From: an uncultured Rhodobiaceae bacterium | GTDB lineage: Bacteria; Pseudomonadota; Alphaproteobacteria; RS24 | Direction: 5' to 3' | NCBI GenBank assembly: GCA_937876775.1 | Contig: CALEFA010000009.1 | Location: forward strand, 1-62,327 | Length of the DNA stretch: 62,327 nt | Shown here: positions 49,667 to 60,129 of the stretch, one piece after another | Position numbering within the stretch: position 1 is the first letter of the stretch | How the letters are laid out: the number at the start of each line of letters is the position of its first letter | The notes under the pieces: model-generated | Database searches by the model: none | What the model saw: the letters and a program-made list of their open reading frames with translations, nothing else | What the model was told of the DNA's origin: nothing | Position numbers and translations under genes: made by a program

Positions 49667-50302
49667 ATGAAAAAGGCAGATATTCTCAAATTCTTTGAAC
49701 GGCTCTCCCAAACCGCCAGCGAACCCCAAACCGAACTCAATTTTATCAATGATTTCACATTGTTAGTGGCTGTCGTTCTGTCCGCGCAAGCGACCGATAA
49801 AGGGGTTAATAAGGCCACAGAGAACCTGTTCAAACGGGCTGACACGGCAAGCAAAATGGCGGCGCTTGGCGAAAGCCAAATCCGCGAGGAAATTAAATCC
49901 ATCGGCCTGTATCGCAATAAAGCGAAGAATGTTCTCGCCCTGTCGGAAATTCTGCGCGACCAATTTGACGGTGTGGTGCCGCGCGATCGCGAGTCCTTGA
50001 TGAGCCTGCCTGGTGTTGGCCGCAAGACCGCTAATGTGGTGATGAATGAGGCTTTTGGCGAGGCGACATTTGCTGTCGACACGCATGTTTTCCGGCTCGG
50101 CAATCGCACCGGTCTGGCGCCCGGCAAAACTGTTTTGGAGGTGGAGAAAAAACTCGACAAACGGGTGCCCGAGCCCTATCGCCTCCACGCCCATCATTGG
50201 CTGATTTTACATGGCCGATATATTTGTGTCGCGCGTAAACCAAAATGTTATGAATGCGCTGTCGCTGACTTATGCAGCTTCCGCGCCAAAACCAAAGTTT
50301 GA
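49667..50302 (+). CDS. nth: endonuclease III
   Basis: Base-excision repair glycosylase/AP lyase for oxidised pyrimidines. The 211-aa protein has the helix-hairpin-helix LPGVGRKTANVV with the catalytic Lys, the catalytic Asp in VDTHVFR, and a [4Fe-4S] motif near the C-terminus (Cys-X6-Cys-X2-Cys-X5-Cys within CVARKPKCYECAVADLC). It is divergent from DUF2244 across 92 bp and 18 bp ahead of the PfkB gene. Confidence 0.97.
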   Translation: MKKADILKFFERLSQTASEPQTELNFINDFTLLVAVVLSAQATDKGVNKATENLFKRADTASKMAALGESQIREEIKSIGLYRNKAKNVLALSEILRDQFDGVVPRDRESLMSLPGVGRKTANVVMNEAFGEATFAVDTHVFRLGNRTGLAPGKTVLEVEKKLDKRVPEPYRLHAHHWLILHGRYICVARKPKCYECAVADLCSFRAKTKV

Positions 50303-50320
50303 CCCCGAGAGGAAATCCCC

Positions 50321-51325
50321 ATGTCTGCCACACTGATAACCGGAATGGGCGCCGCCCTTGTCGATTTATTCGCCAATGTAAGCGACGCACAATTACAAGA
50401 ATTGGGCAGCGCCAAAGCGTCGATGTCGCTGATTGATGCGGCGCAGTCGATGCGCTTACAAGCCGAGGTCGAGGTGCACAGTCAACGCCCGGGTGGCTCG
50501 GCCGCCAATACGGTGGCCGGTATCGCGGCGCTTGGCCAACCCGCAGGGTTTCTCGGCAAGACCGGAGATGACGCGCTTGGCGGCGTGTTTAGCGAAGCCT
50601 TCGAAACCTTAAATGTCCGTTTTCCGGTAACCCCATGCGACGCCAGCCAGCATCCGACGGGGCATTGTCTGGTGCTCATCACCCCCGACGCCGAACGCAC
50701 CATGCATACGGTGCTGGGCGCGTCTGTGATGACGGCGCGCGATGATATGGACGGCGATTTGCTGGCCCAAACCGGACTATTGTTTTCTGAAGGCTATGTG
50801 TGGGACAGCCCATCAGCCCGCGACGGATTTTTGAGTGCGGCGCAAACCGTGCGCGCGCAAGGTGGCAAGGTAGCTTTTTCGCTGGCCGATGGGTTTTGCG
50901 TCGAACGTCACCATGCTGATTTTCTTGCCCTGCTTGACGGGCAGGTTGATGTTGTTCTGGCCAATAAGGTCGAGGCTGAGGCGCTGTTTGGCTGCAGCGA
51001 CCCTGCCGGTTTGGCGGCCAAAGTGCAGGGCACTGATGTGCTTTTGTCGGTAACGCTGGGGGCTGAGGGGGCGCTGATTGTTGATGCCAATGGCGCCCAG
51101 CTTGTTGCCGCCGAACGGATTTCCGATGTCGTCGATTTGACCGGCGCTGGCGATCAATATGCGGCCGGCTTTTTGGCCGCTTTGCACAATGGGGTCAGCC
51201 CGAAAGAAGCCGCACATATAGGCAATCTGGCGGCCAGTGAAGTGATCCGCCATATTGGCCCGCGGCCACAATCTGACGTGCGCGCGCTGCTGGCAGAGCA
51301 GGGTTTAGACTTTATTCGAGATTAG
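50321..51325 (+). CDS. PfkB-family sugar/nucleoside kinase (adenosine-kinase-like)
   Basis: A ribokinase-like kinase of 334 aa. It has the N-terminal [29 protein letters not shown], and the catalytic [17 protein letters not shown] with its Asp base. Relatives in Alphaproteobacteria are annotated adenosine kinase; the true substrate cannot be read from sequence. GAGAGGA precedes the ATG. The 3' end overlaps coaA by 4 nt, tail to tail. Confidence 0.88.
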   Translation: MSATLITGMGAALVDLFANVSDAQLQELGSAKASMSLIDAAQSMRLQAEVEVHSQRPGGSAANTVAGIAALGQPAGFLGKTGDDALGGVFSEAFETLNVRFPVTPCDASQHPTGHCLVLITPDAERTMHTVLGASVMTARDDMDGDLLAQTGLLFSEGYVWDSPSARDGFLSAAQTVRAQGGKVAFSLADGFCVERHHADFLALLDGQVDVVLANKVEAEALFGCSDPAGLAAKVQGTDVLLSVTLGAEGALIVDANGAQLVAAERISDVVDLTGAGDQYAAGFLAALHNGVSPKEAAHIGNLAASEVIRHIGPRPQSDVRALLAEQGLDFIRD

Positions 51326-52272
51326 ATTTTGCGCAATAAAACCTGATCGATTTGGTGGGTGCTGCTTTTGTGCAAAATCAAATCGGCGCGGCCGCGTGTC
51401 GGCAAAATATTTTCCATTAAATTGGTCATATTAATGCGCCGCCAAATGTCGTGCGCGGTGGCGCGCGCGGCCTCATCGTCAAGGTCGGCATAGCGACGGA
51501 AATACGCGCCCGGTTCGCGGAACGCGGTATGGCGCAAGGACATGAAACGTTCGATATACCATTCTTCAATGGTCTCGACCTCGGCATCAATATAAATTGA
51601 AAAGTCGAAATAATCAGAGACAAAGGGAATCTCATTGCCTTCTTTGGCCAATGAAGCTGGTTGCAAAACATTCAGCCCCTCAACGATCAGCACGTCGGGT
51701 TGGCTGACGACAATGTCTTCATCGGGGAGAATATCATAGGCTTCATGCGAGTAGACCGGCGCTCTGACTTCTGACTGGCCCGATTTCACCTCGGACAAAA
51801 ACCGCCGCATACTGCGCAAGTCAAAGCTTTCGGGAAAGCCCTTGCGTTGCATAAGCCCGCGTTCTTCAAGCGTCGCATTGGGAAAGAGAAAGCCATCCGT
51901 GGTGATCAGCTCGACCTTGGGGTGCGAAGGCCAGCGGGCCAACATGTCGCGCAAAATCCGCGATGTCGTGCTTTTGCCCACGGCCACTGAGCCGGCGACG
52001 CCAATAATAAAGGGCACTTTAATTTCGCGCCCCAGAAAGGCATCGGTCGCGCCATGAAGGTTTTGCGAGGCCTCCACATATAAATTGAGTAGGCGCGACA
52101 GCGGCAGATAAATTTCTTCAACCTCGTCGAGCGAGACCGTCTCGCCACGGCCACGCAATTTCTCTAGCTCGGATTCGGTGAGCGTTAATTCGGCGTCTTT
52201 GCGCAAACGGCCCCATTCCGCGGCCGTGAACGAGCGATAAGGCGAAATGTCTTTTGAGCTTCCCCCGAACAC
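51322..52272 (-). CDS. coaA: pantothenate kinase, type I
   Basis: First step of coenzyme A synthesis. The protein has the P-loop [15 protein letters not shown] (about 90), the [18 protein letters not shown] motif, [12 protein letters not shown] and [12 protein letters not shown] start it at GTG 52272, 4 bp after the hisE stop, which gives 316 aa, exactly the E. coli length. A longer frame to 52353 would overlap hisE by 77 nt and add a non-conserved extension. It ends the his operon, as in many Alphaproteobacteria. Confidence 0.94.
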   Translation of the reverse strand: MFGGSSKDISPYRSFTAAEWGRLRKDAELTLTESELEKLRGRGETVSLDEVEEIYLPLSRLLNLYVEASQNLHGATDAFLGREIKVPFIIGVAGSVAVGKSTTSRILRDMLARWPSHPKVELITTDGFLFPNATLEERGLMQRKGFPESFDLRSMRRFLSEVKSGQSEVRAPVYSHEAYDILPDEDIVVSQPDVLIVEGLNVLQPASLAKEGNEIPFVSDYFDFSIYIDAEVETIEEWYIERFMSLRHTAFREPGAYFRRYADLDDEAARATAHDIWRRINMTNLMENILPTRGRADLILHKSSTHQIDQVLLRKI

Positions 52273-52276
52273 GCGC

Positions 52277-52600
52277 TTATTCTTTTCCGCGCGCGGCTTT
52301 TTCAGCCAGGCCTGAGCGTCCGCGACGCGCCGCCAATTGATCCATGACAGCATCCAGCGTCACCTCGCGCGCGGCCAAGACAACCAGAAGGTGATACAGC
52401 ACATCGGCGGCCTCACCAATCAACGCGTCGTCATCTTCGGTCAGCGCCGCGGTGATGGTTTCGATTGCTTCCTCGCCTAATTTGCGCGTTGCGCGCGGCA
52501 AATCGGCCAGCAGTTGCGCCGAATAGCTCTCATCTGGCGAGGCGCCACGACGGGTTAGAATCTCTGCGAATAAGTCATCAAGTTGCGAGGTTTTGGTCAC
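52277..52600 (-). CDS. hisE: phosphoribosyl-ATP pyrophosphatase
   Basis: Second step of histidine synthesis. The 107-aa all-alpha MazG-like protein has the motif [15 protein letters not shown] and [16 protein letters not shown]. The start is GTG at 52600 with AAAGGA 7 nt upstream. It is 32 bp downstream of hisF. Confidence 0.95.
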   Translation of the reverse strand: MTKTSQLDDLFAEILTRRGASPDESYSAQLLADLPRATRKLGEEAIETITAALTEDDDALIGEAADVLYHLLVVLAAREVTLDAVMDQLAARRGRSGLAEKAARGKE

Positions 52601-52632
52601 GACGAATTCCTTTCAGCCCTAGCCGTATCCGC

Positions 52633-53391
52633 TTATTGGCGAACTGGCAAGCCTGCTTGTGCCATGGCCTGTTTGGCCTCGGCGATTGTATAAGTTCCAA
52701 AATGAAAAATAGACGCCGCCAAAACAGCGCTTGCGTGCCCCTGACGCACACCATTGACCAAATCTTCAAGACAGCCAACGCCGCCCGAGGCTATCACCGG
52801 TATCGGCACCGCATCGGCGACGCGTCGCGTCAGCTCCAAATCGAAACCTGACTTGGTGCCATCGCGATCCATTGAGGTCAATAAAATTTCACCGGCGCCG
52901 CGAGCCGCCATATCTTGGGCAAAACCAATGGCTTCGAGGCCGGTCGCCTCACGGCCACCATGGGTAAATATTTCCCAACGCCCCTCATCGGTTTGTTTGG
53001 CATCAATTGCCACGACGATACATTGCGAGCCAAATTTGGCGGCTGAAGCCGCGACGACATCGGGGTCGCGGACAGCGGTTGTGTTGAACGACACTTTATC
53101 GGCACCGGCCAGAAGTAGTTTACGGACATCGGCCTCACTGCGCACGCCGCCGCCGACCGTAACCGGCATGAAACAATGCTCAGCCGTTTCGCGAACCACG
53201 CCAATCAGCGTGTCGCGGTTCTCATGGCTGGCGCTGATGTCGAGAAAACACAGCTCATCGGCTCCGGCAGCATCATAAGCCCGCGCCGCCGCGACCGGAT
53301 CGCCAGCGTCGACCAAATCAACAAAATTCACGCCTTTGACGACGCGCCCATCATGCACGTCAAGGCAGGGAATGATGCGTACTTTTAACAT
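52633..53391 (-). CDS. hisF: imidazole glycerol phosphate synthase cyclase subunit HisF
   Basis: TIM-barrel half of the HisFH complex; it makes imidazole glycerol phosphate and AICAR using ammonia from HisH. The 252-aa protein begins [20 protein letters not shown] (catalytic Asp), with [25 protein letters not shown] and [10 protein letters not shown]. The ATG overlaps the hisA stop by one base. Confidence 0.98.
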   Translation of the reverse strand: MLKVRIIPCLDVHDGRVVKGVNFVDLVDAGDPVAAARAYDAAGADELCFLDISASHENRDTLIGVVRETAEHCFMPVTVGGGVRSEADVRKLLLAGADKVSFNTTAVRDPDVVAASAAKFGSQCIVVAIDAKQTDEGRWEIFTHGGREATGLEAIGFAQDMAARGAGEILLTSMDRDGTKSGFDLELTRRVADAVPIPVIASGGVGCLEDLVNGVRQGHASAVLAASIFHFGTYTIAEAKQAMAQAGLPVRQ

Positions 53392-54119
53392 TAGACAACA
53401 CCATCCATGGCCAAAGCTGCGGCCGCATCTAGCCGCCCGTCATACAGCGCGCGCCCCGAAATAGCGCCGACCACACCGTCGCTTTCAACTTTTTGCAAGC
53501 CGACCAAATCATCCAATCCGGCGAGTCCACCCGAGGCGATAATCGGTATTGACGTGCCGCGCGCCAGTGCCGCCGTGGCCTCAATGTTCACGCCCTTAAG
53601 GAGGCCATCGCGGTCAATGTCGGTGTAAATCACCGCGGCGACGCCAGCGTCTTCAAATTGACGGGTCAGCTCATCGGCTTTTATCTCTGTCGCTTCAGCC
53701 CAGCCCTCAACCGCGACGAAGCCTTTGCGGGCGTCGACGCCGACCGCAATATGGCCGGGAAACGCTTTGCAGGCGTCATAAACCAATTGCGGATTGCGCA
53801 AGGCGGCCGTGCCCAAAATCACCCGATCCACGCCAGCCGCCAACCAGCTTTCGATGGTCGCCATATCGCGAATGCCGCCGCCCAATTGAATGGTCAGCTT
53901 GCACCGCGCCAGAATGTCTTCAACGGCCGCGCGATTAACTGGCGCGCCAGCAAAGGCGCCGTCGAGATCAATAATGTGTAAATGCGAAAACCCTTGCGCC
54001 TCAAACTGTGCCGCTTGCGCCGCTGGCTGGTTGTTAAACACCGTCGCCCGATCCATGTCACCTTGTTCAAGGCGCACACATTGGCCGTCTTTGAGGTCAA
54101 TCGCAGGGTATAAAATCAT
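53391..54119 (-). CDS. hisA: ProFAR isomerase HisA
   Basis: Amadori isomerase of histidine synthesis, TIM barrel. The 242-aa protein begins [17 protein letters not shown], with [16 protein letters not shown] and [14 protein letters not shown]. The start at 54119 gives a 4-nt ATGA overlap with hisH and has GGAA just upstream; longer frames to 54209 run deep into hisH and are rejected. Confidence 0.97.
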   Translation of the reverse strand: MILYPAIDLKDGQCVRLEQGDMDRATVFNNQPAAQAAQFEAQGFSHLHIIDLDGAFAGAPVNRAAVEDILARCKLTIQLGGGIRDMATIESWLAAGVDRVILGTAALRNPQLVYDACKAFPGHIAVGVDARKGFVAVEGWAEATEIKADELTRQFEDAGVAAVIYTDIDRDGLLKGVNIEATAALARGTSIPIIASGGLAGLDDLVGLQKVESDGVVGAISGRALYDGRLDAAAALAMDGVV

Positions 54120-54751
54120 GGTTTCCATTCCAGAAAATTGGCAATCAAACGCAGCCCCGTCTGTTGGCTTTTCTCGGGGTGGAATTGGGTGCCACAAATT
54201 GTGTCGCAAGCCAGACCGGCGACCACGGGCCCGCCATAATCAGTGGTTGCGGCAATGACATGTTGTGCGCTTGGCCGCGCCGCATAGCCATGCACGAAAT
54301 AGGCGTCTTGCCCATGCAGTCCGGCAAACACCGGATGGTCAGTGGTGATGTGTAAATCATTCCACCCCATATGCGGCACTTTCAGCGTGCTTGGCACGTC
54401 CAATGGCTCAACCGCGCCGTCGACCCAACCAAACCCGCGATGGGTGCCGCGCTCATGGCCGGTGGCGCAGATTAATTGCATGCCAACGCAAATGCCGAGA
54501 AACGGATAGGCTTGTTGGCGAACCCGTTGATTGAGCGCTTCTTCCATACCATCAATGGCGCGCAAGCCTTCGGCGCAATCGCCAAAAGCCCCGACCCCGG
54601 GTAGAACAATGTGGTCAGCCTTGAGCACTTGTTCTGGCGCGGCGGTGACGATGACTTTACGGTCGCCGGAAAGACCGGCAGCGACACGCGCGAAAGCCTT
54701 TTCCGCCGAACGCAAATTGCCCGACCCGTAATCAATAATTGCGATGCTCAC
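54116..54751 (-). CDS. hisH: imidazole glycerol phosphate synthase amidotransferase subunit HisH
   Basis: Class I glutaminase that feeds ammonia to HisF. The 211-aa protein has [30 protein letters not shown], the nucleophile Cys in [12 protein letters not shown] and the His/Glu pair in [15 protein letters not shown]. It follows hisB by 17 bp. Confidence 0.97.
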   Translation of the reverse strand: MSIAIIDYGSGNLRSAEKAFARVAAGLSGDRKVIVTAAPEQVLKADHIVLPGVGAFGDCAEGLRAIDGMEEALNQRVRQQAYPFLGICVGMQLICATGHERGTHRGFGWVDGAVEPLDVPSTLKVPHMGWNDLHITTDHPVFAGLHGQDAYFVHGYAARPSAQHVIAATTDYGGPVVAGLACDTICGTQFHPEKSQQTGLRLIANFLEWKP

Positions 54752-54768
54752 GATGGCACTCTCCGGGC

Positions 54769-55368
54769 TTAGCTGCCCAAAACACCTTTGGTTGATGGAA
54801 TGGCGTCTGCCTTGCGCGGGTCAATTTCAATGGCCTGACGCAAAGCCCGCGCCAAAGCCTTGAAACAGCTCTCGATAATATGGTGATTATTTTCGCCATA
54901 GAGATTTTCAACATGCAGAGTAATGCCAGCCGCTTGCGCAAAGGCTTGGAACCATTCTTTGAACAATTCCGTGTCCATGTCGCCCAATTTTGGCTTGCTG
55001 AAATTGACTTTCCAAATCAAATAAGGTCGCTGCGACACATCGAGCGATACGCGGGTGCAGGTTTCATCCATCGGAATCGTGGCGCTGCCATAGCGCGTCA
55101 GACCCTTGAAGTCACCGAGCGCTTCGCACACGGCTTCGCCCAGCACAATGCCTGTGTCTTCCGTTGTGTGGTGAAAATCAATGTGCAAGTCGCCCGAGGC
55201 TTTAACCGTTAAATCAATCAGCGAGTGGCGCGACAATTGCTCAAGCATATGGTCGAGAAAGCCGATGCCGGTGGAAATGTCATATTCGCCTGTGCCATCA
55301 AGATCAACGCTCACCGAAATTTGCGTTTCTTTTGTTTGGCGCGCCCGTGTTGCTATTCGCTTGGACAT
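54769..55368 (-). CDS. hisB: imidazoleglycerol-phosphate dehydratase
   Basis: Manganese-dependent dehydratase of histidine synthesis; the monofunctional 199-aa form without a phosphatase domain. It has [48 protein letters not shown] and [18 protein letters not shown] (metal-binding His clusters). AGGAGG lies 10 nt before the ATG. It is the first gene of hisB-H-A-F-E-coaA. Confidence 0.98.
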   Translation of the reverse strand: MSKRIATRARQTKETQISVSVDLDGTGEYDISTGIGFLDHMLEQLSRHSLIDLTVKASGDLHIDFHHTTEDTGIVLGEAVCEALGDFKGLTRYGSATIPMDETCTRVSLDVSQRPYLIWKVNFSKPKLGDMDTELFKEWFQAFAQAAGITLHVENLYGENNHHIIESCFKALARALRQAIEIDPRKADAIPSTKGVLGS

Positions 55369-55411
55369 GGTGCCGGTTCCTCCTGTGGACGTGATACGCT
55401 TTACTTCACAC

Positions 55412-55439
55412 CTTCTATCAAATTCGGCGCCAATTTCAA
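55412..55439 (-). promoter_or_regulatory. putative his operon promoter
   Basis: On the minus strand TTGAAA (55439-55434), a 16-nt spacer and TAGAAG (55417-55412), in the gap ahead of hisB. The -35 box matches 5 of 6 and the -10 box 4 of 6 of consensus. No his-leader peptide or attenuator is evident in the 75-bp gap. Confidence 0.35.
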
Positions 55440-55443
55440 AGCA

Positions 55444-56004
55444 TTAGCGGCGCTGTTTGCGCAATCTCATATAAACCGCGCCATCGCCGCCATGGCTGGG
55501 GGCGGCGGGGCCGAAAGACACAATGCTTTGCGACAGTGGCGGCTGGGCGCACCACAGCGGCAATTCGCGGCGCAAAATCCCCTGACCAGCGACGCCCTTG
55601 CCGGTAATCACCAGCACCCAAGTCAGCCCTCGGCCAACGCTGTGATAAATAAATTGCGTTAAAACGGCCTTGGCTTGCGCCGCCGTCATGCCGTGCAAGT
55701 CAAGCCGAGCCTCAATTTCTAGGTGACCCCGGCTGAGGCGGCGGCGGGCTTTATGTTCTATCGTCACATCCGGCTGAAGAGTAGGGGCTGGCTTGGCCAT
55801 TGGTTTGGTCGCTTGATTGATCGGCGATGCGGCACCCCGCACAGGCTTTTCTGAATGGCCGTCCCGGTGTTTTTTAGCCGCCTTTGGCTTGGCCGCTTTA
55901 GCAATTTGGCGACTTTTATAACGCTTATCGAGCGGGGTCGTCTGACTGATTATTTTCTGCCAGAGCACGGCATCATCAGCATCTTCCCCCTTACCTCGTG
56001 ACAT
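55444..56004 (-). CDS. Smr-domain protein
   Basis: A 186-aa protein with a basic, low-complexity N-terminal half (about 1-95, Lys/Ala/Pro-rich) and a C-terminal Smr domain: EARLDLHGMTAAQAKAVLTQFI, WVLVITGKG and QSIVSFGPAAPSHGGDGAVYMRLR. Smr domains are nucleases or nucleic-acid binders. The start at 56004 has CAGGAG at ideal spacing inside the end of the tim44-like gene; a longer frame to 56109 is rejected. Confidence 0.9.
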   Translation of the reverse strand: MSRGKGEDADDAVLWQKIISQTTPLDKRYKSRQIAKAAKPKAAKKHRDGHSEKPVRGAASPINQATKPMAKPAPTLQPDVTIEHKARRRLSRGHLEIEARLDLHGMTAAQAKAVLTQFIYHSVGRGLTWVLVITGKGVAGQGILRRELPLWCAQPPLSQSIVSFGPAAPSHGGDGAVYMRLRKQRR

Positions 56005-56005
56005 T

Positions 56006-56725
56006 TTACGCTCCTGCTTGGGTCGCAACCAGTTGCCAATTCGGATTGGCACTCTTAAGAGGCCGCTCGAAAGTCCATAAATCAACGCTTGCCACCGGTT
56101 CGGCATCATCGCGGGTGGCGCCCGTGTGCAGATAAGAAATCAGCTCGGCCCGATAGCGGACATCAAGCTGAACAATGCCGTTTTCAATACGCGCGTCTTC
56201 CAACACCGGACGGTCGAGGCGGGTAATCTGCGTTTCCAACTGCTGGCCTTCGGCTTGGCGCGTGCTTATCGCACCGGCAAAGCCGGCATAGACGTCAGCG
56301 CCGAGAAAATCGCGCACATCGTCCAACCGCTCTGCAGCAAAGGCTGTCAAAATCATTTCATAGGCGCGCGTCGCGCCATCGACAAAGCGATCGGCGTCAA
56401 ACTCAGGGTCGGCCGCTTGAAAAAACGCGAGCCCGCGTCCCTCATTCAGGTCTTGCACCAAATCTTCGACTGGCTCGGTTTTGGCTGTCTCAGTTTCGAC
56501 CGGCTCAGTTTCAACGAGGCGCAAATCCGGTGCCGATTTTGCTTCCGACGACACAGCCGCTTTTTGTTTCTTGCCCAATGCCTCGCGATTCAGCCCATAG
56601 GCGCCACGGCGCGACTTGCCCGCGTCTTCGTCATTGCGCATGCCCAAGACGCTGCGCAATTTTATGCCGACAAAAATGACAATAATTAGCAAAATTAAAT
56701 TTAACGGATCGATGGTGCACCTCAC
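56006..56725 (-). CDS. Tim44/TimA-like domain protein
   Basis: A 239-aa protein with one N-terminal membrane segment (LILLIIVIFVGIKL, about 9-23), a charged linker, and a C-terminal Tim44-like domain (about 95-239: FVDGATRAYEMILTAFAAERLDDVRDFLGADVYAGFAGAI, VDLWTFERPLKSANPNWQLVAT). Bacterial members are inner-membrane proteins of uncertain role. The start is GTG at 56725 with only a weak ribosome site. The stop is 1 bp before the Smr gene. Confidence 0.88.
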   Translation of the reverse strand: MRCTIDPLNLILLIIVIFVGIKLRSVLGMRNDEDAGKSRRGAYGLNREALGKKQKAAVSSEAKSAPDLRLVETEPVETETAKTEPVEDLVQDLNEGRGLAFFQAADPEFDADRFVDGATRAYEMILTAFAAERLDDVRDFLGADVYAGFAGAISTRQAEGQQLETQITRLDRPVLEDARIENGIVQLDVRYRAELISYLHTGATRDDAEPVASVDLWTFERPLKSANPNWQLVATQAGA

Positions 56726-56829
56726 TTGTCTTTCGCTCTGCTTAGTCCGATACTATGACCAGTTTTAACAAAGATTGCAAAGCCTCGTCAGGCTACGCAG
56801 TGACGCAGGCACAATAGTGGAGCTGACTT

Positions 56830-57288
56830 ATGGGCGGCCTTTTTCTTCTCATCCTTATTCTTCTGCCGGTTATCGAGATTAGCCTGTTTATCTATGTCGG
56901 CGGCATGATTGGCCCCGGGCTGACAATTGTGCTGATTATTGCCAGCGCCATGCTCGGCCTATCGATCATGCGGCGGCAGGGCGTGACGGTGGTGGCCAGT
57001 GCTCAGCGGGCGCAAGCCGAGGGGCGCGCGCCCGTGGCTGAGGTTGGCAACGGTATCGTCATTTTATTGGCAGGTCTTTTGCTGCTCATCCCCGGGTTTT
57101 TAACAGATGCTCTAGGTCTGGTTTTATTGCTCCAGCCAATCCGCAGTCTTATTTTTGAAACGGTGCTGGTTTTGCTGCTTCCCGCGCTATTTGCCGGCTT
57201 CGGCATGACGGCCAATACAAGCCCCACGCCGCGCGAGCAGGACGACGGCATTATAGAGGGCGACTTCACCATTAATGATGACGATTGA
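56830..57288 (+). CDS. fxsA: FxsA-family membrane protein
   Basis: A 152-aa protein with about four hydrophobic segments in the first 110 residues (LFLLILILLPVIEISLFIYVG, LTIVLIIASAMLGLSIMRRQG, GIVILLAGLLLLIPGFLTDALGLVLLL) and an acidic cytoplasmic tail. The LIPGFLTDALGL motif is the FxsA signature. In E. coli excess FxsA limits F-exclusion of phage T7; the normal role is unclear. GGAG precedes the ATG. Confidence 0.92.
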   Translation: MGGLFLLILILLPVIEISLFIYVGGMIGPGLTIVLIIASAMLGLSIMRRQGVTVVASAQRAQAEGRAPVAEVGNGIVILLAGLLLLIPGFLTDALGLVLLLQPIRSLIFETVLVLLLPALFAGFGMTANTSPTPREQDDGIIEGDFTINDDD

Positions 57289-57391
57289 GCGCAACAATTA
57301 ACAGCGACGATGAATTGCACCCGCGTTCAACAAGTGTTAAGAGCTTGGCCTTAAGTTATCCATCACCATTACGCATCTATAGGAGCTAAAC

Positions 57392-57895
57392 ATGACGAAT
57401 AAAAAAACAGAAAATGTCGAAGCAGCAAACGAGAGCACCCAACAAACCGGTATGCAGATTTTGGCGCAATATGTGCGCGACCTGTCTTTTGAGAATCCCG
57501 GTGCACCAAATTTCGCAGCCGCCAATAGCCCAAGCGTTAATGTCAGCGCCAATGTTGGCGCCCGCAAATTTTCGGATACCGACTATGAGGTGAGCCTTAA
57601 ATTCAAAATCGAGGCCAAGGTCGAAGATGACAATGTGCAATTTATTGCTGAACTAGATTATTGCGGGGTTTTTCGCCTGATAAACACACCGGAAGATGAA
57701 GTGCGCTCGACGCTATTGGTTGAAGCGCCACGCCAACTTTTCCCCTTCGCCCGCCGCGTGCTGGCCGACGCAACGCGCGACGGCGGCTATCCACCGATTA
57801 TGCTCGATCCGATTGACTTCAAAGAATTATATGATCAAGGCGACAATCAGCCTGCGACGTCAGATAACAAAATGGACGACAAAGAGATTAATTAA
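57392..57895 (+). CDS. secB: protein-export chaperone SecB
   Basis: Tetrameric chaperone that holds preproteins unfolded and hands them to SecA. The 167-aa protein has [28 protein letters not shown], the YCGVFRL motif, [36 protein letters not shown], all conserved. AGGAG lies 6 nt before the ATG. Its 3' end overlaps dnaQ by 4 nt, tail to tail. Confidence 0.98.
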   Translation: MTNKKTENVEAANESTQQTGMQILAQYVRDLSFENPGAPNFAAANSPSVNVSANVGARKFSDTDYEVSLKFKIEAKVEDDNVQFIAELDYCGVFRLINTPEDEVRSTLLVEAPRQLFPFARRVLADATRDGGYPPIMLDPIDFKELYDQGDNQPATSDNKMDDKEIN

Positions 57896-58620
57896 TCAAC
57901 CTCTTGGCCGTCTTCTTTTAGCCAAATCGCACGCTGCGGTAGGTCTTGCAAAAAAACCATGTGGGCGCGCTTTTCTTCCTCGCTTAAACGAGACGCGAGC
58001 GCCTGCGGACGCCGCCGCATCGGCTGGCGAGGTGATAACACATGGCTGGTCTCGGTTGTTTCAGCCTGACGGGACGCAGCGCCCGCGGATTGAAACACCA
58101 GACCGGATTGCCGACCGCCCGTCAGTTCTAAATAAACGCCAGCTAAAAGCTCGCTGTCAATCAGGGCGCCGTGCAAGTCGCGGCCAGAATTATCGACCCC
58201 AAACCGGCGGCACAACGCGTCAAGGCTCGCGGGCGCGCCTGGGTATTTATTGCGCGCCATGGTCAATGTATCAACGGCGCGGGCATCGGGCAGCACCGGC
58301 TTACCGATTTTGTCTAATTCGGCGTTGAGAAATTTCATGTCAAAATTAGCGTTGTGAATGACCAGCGGGTCATTGCCAATAAAGGCCAAGAAATCATCAG
58401 CAATATCGGCAAAACGCGGCTTATCGGCGAGAAATTTGGCGCTCAGCCCGTGGATTTTTTCTGCCGAAGCGGGCATGTCGCGGTCTGGATTGATATAAAC
58501 ATGAAAAGTGTTTTCAGTCGGCAGCCGGTTGATCAGTTCGATACAGCCAATTTCGACAATGCGGTCGCCGCTGGCCGGATCAAAACCGGTGGTTTCCGTA
58601 TCTAAAACAATCTCACGCAA
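57892..58620 (-). CDS. dnaQ: DNA polymerase III epsilon subunit
   Basis: The 3'-5' proofreading exonuclease of the replicative polymerase. The 242-aa protein has Exo[16 protein letters not shown], Exo[17 protein letters not shown] and Exo[20 protein letters not shown] (the DEDDh type). A C-terminal tail, which in relatives binds the alpha subunit, follows. I place the start at TTG 58620, one base after the coaE stop: it gives the exact family N-terminus and has AAGG 10 nt upstream. The ATG-initiated frame to 58812 lies inside coaE. Confidence 0.95.
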   Translation of the reverse strand: MREIVLDTETTGFDPASGDRIVEIGCIELINRLPTENTFHVYINPDRDMPASAEKIHGLSAKFLADKPRFADIADDFLAFIGNDPLVIHNANFDMKFLNAELDKIGKPVLPDARAVDTLTMARNKYPGAPASLDALCRRFGVDNSGRDLHGALIDSELLAGVYLELTGGRQSGLVFQSAGAASRQAETTETSHVLSPRQPMRRRPQALASRLSEEEKRAHMVFLQDLPQRAIWLKEDGQEVD

Positions 58621-58621
58621 T

Positions 58622-59269
58622 TTATGATCCCTTCTTCCGCGCTTGATAGCGGGCTTTGCGCGCCTCATAAGCCTGTCCGGCTCTGCCCTGCACTTGTTGC
58701 ATAATATCGCGCACCTGCCGGCGGGCGTCTTCCGGCGATATCGAGCTGTCCACAATAAAGTCAGCGCGTTGGCGCTTTTCCGCGTCAGGGACTTGCTTGG
58801 CGAGAATGTCATAAAAACGCTCTTCGGTCATGCCGGGGCGCGCCAGAACCCGCGCCTTTTGCACATCAGCCGGCGCGCTAACGACAACCGTGCAATCCAC
58901 GAAACCCTCACCGCCCGTTTCAAATAAAAGCGGAATATCAAGCAAAACAAATGGCGTTTGTTTTTGTACCTCCGCTTCGAGAAACTGCATCTGCGACGCA
59001 CCAGCCAACGGGTGCACGATGGCTTCCAACTGTTTTAATTTTTCGGCATCTTTCAAGACCACTTGCCCTAGAATAGCCCGATCGACCGCACCATCAACAA
59101 TCGCCTTGGGGCACAGCGTGCCGATTGGCTCTACTGCTGCACCGTCTTTCTCATATAAGGCATGAACCGCCGCATCAGCGTCATAGCGGGGCACGCCTTC
59201 ATCTTCAAACAGGCTGGCGGTCAGTGTTTTGCCCATGCCAATTGATCCGGTTAAGCCAATTAAAAACAT
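58622..59269 (-). CDS. coaE: dephospho-CoA kinase
   Basis: Last step of coenzyme A synthesis. The 215-aa protein has the P-loop [26 protein letters not shown], and the HPLAGASQM and [18 protein letters not shown] motifs. The ATG at 59269 overlaps the aroE stop by one base (TAATG). The long N-terminal frame to 59341 is not used. Confidence 0.96.
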   Translation of the reverse strand: MFLIGLTGSIGMGKTLTASLFEDEGVPRYDADAAVHALYEKDGAAVEPIGTLCPKAIVDGAVDRAILGQVVLKDAEKLKQLEAIVHPLAGASQMQFLEAEVQKQTPFVLLDIPLLFETGGEGFVDCTVVVSAPADVQKARVLARPGMTEERFYDILAKQVPDAEKRQRADFIVDSSISPEDARRQVRDIMQQVQGRAGQAYEARKARYQARKKGS

Positions 59270-60129
59270 TATTCTTCTCCCAAATCGGCCATCAGGCGCG
59301 CCCGCAAAGCGTCGTCGACCGGCGGCCTGACACCAAACCATGTTTCAAACGACAAAGCGGCTTGGCGCATCAACATGCCCAAACCATCAACTGCAATATA
59401 TCCGCGCGCGCGCGCCATTTCCAGCAAGGGCGTGTGCAACGGCGTGTAAACAATGTCGCTGACCATGGCGCCAGAAGCCAATGTCTCAAGCGACAGGTCA
59501 AGCGGTGGGTGGCCGCCCATGCCTAGGCTGGTGGCATTAACCAAAAGCCCGCTATCGGCGAGCCCATCATGGCGCTGCGCCCAATCAACAATCGTGCATT
59601 GCGCCGGACTATCATCCAAAAGCGCCGCCAAAGGTTCGGCCCGCGCCCGCGTGCGATTGGCAAGGGTGATGTGCGGCGAGCCCGCTTCTGCCAAGGCAAC
59701 AACAATCGCACGGGTTGCACCGCCAGCCCCCAGAACCGTCGCCGGTTTCCCGCGCCAATTGTCGCCTGCGGCATCCAAGGCAGCGACAAAGCCCGCGCCA
59801 TCTGTGTTGCTGCCGATAATCTCGCCATTGTCGAATAAGAGTGTGTTCACTGCGCCCAATTTAGCCGCGGCGGCATCGCACCGGTCGACAGCGGCAAAAG
59901 CGGTTTCCTTGTGCGGAATGGTGACATTGGCGCCGACAAAACCAACCCGCGCCATGGCCTCAAGGGCGCCGCGAAAATCCGCTTCGGGTGATATTGGGCA
60001 GCGGTCATATTGCGCCGACAGGCCGAGTTGCTCTATCCAGCCATTATGAATAAGCGGCGAGCGCGAATGGGTTACCGGCCAACCAATAATGCCAGCCCTT
60101 TGGCGCTCTTGGGGGTCGGCTTGGCTCAT
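59269..60129 (-). CDS. aroE: shikimate dehydrogenase
   Basis: NADPH-dependent reduction of 3-dehydroshikimate in aromatic amino-acid synthesis. The 286-aa protein has [26 protein letters not shown] (catalytic Lys), [13 protein letters not shown] and the NADP-binding [10 protein letters not shown]. Its ATG overlaps the maf stop by 4 nt (ATGA). Confidence 0.97.
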   Translation of the reverse strand: MSQADPQERQRAGIIGWPVTHSRSPLIHNGWIEQLGLSAQYDRCPISPEADFRGALEAMARVGFVGANVTIPHKETAFAAVDRCDAAAAKLGAVNTLLFDNGEIIGSNTDGAGFVAALDAAGDNWRGKPATVLGAGGATRAIVVALAEAGSPHITLANRTRARAEPLAALLDDSPAQCTIVDWAQRHDGLADSGLLVNATSLGMGGHPPLDLSLETLASGAMVSDIVYTPLHTPLLEMARARGYIAVDGLGMLMRQAALSFETWFGVRPPVDDALRARLMADLGEE

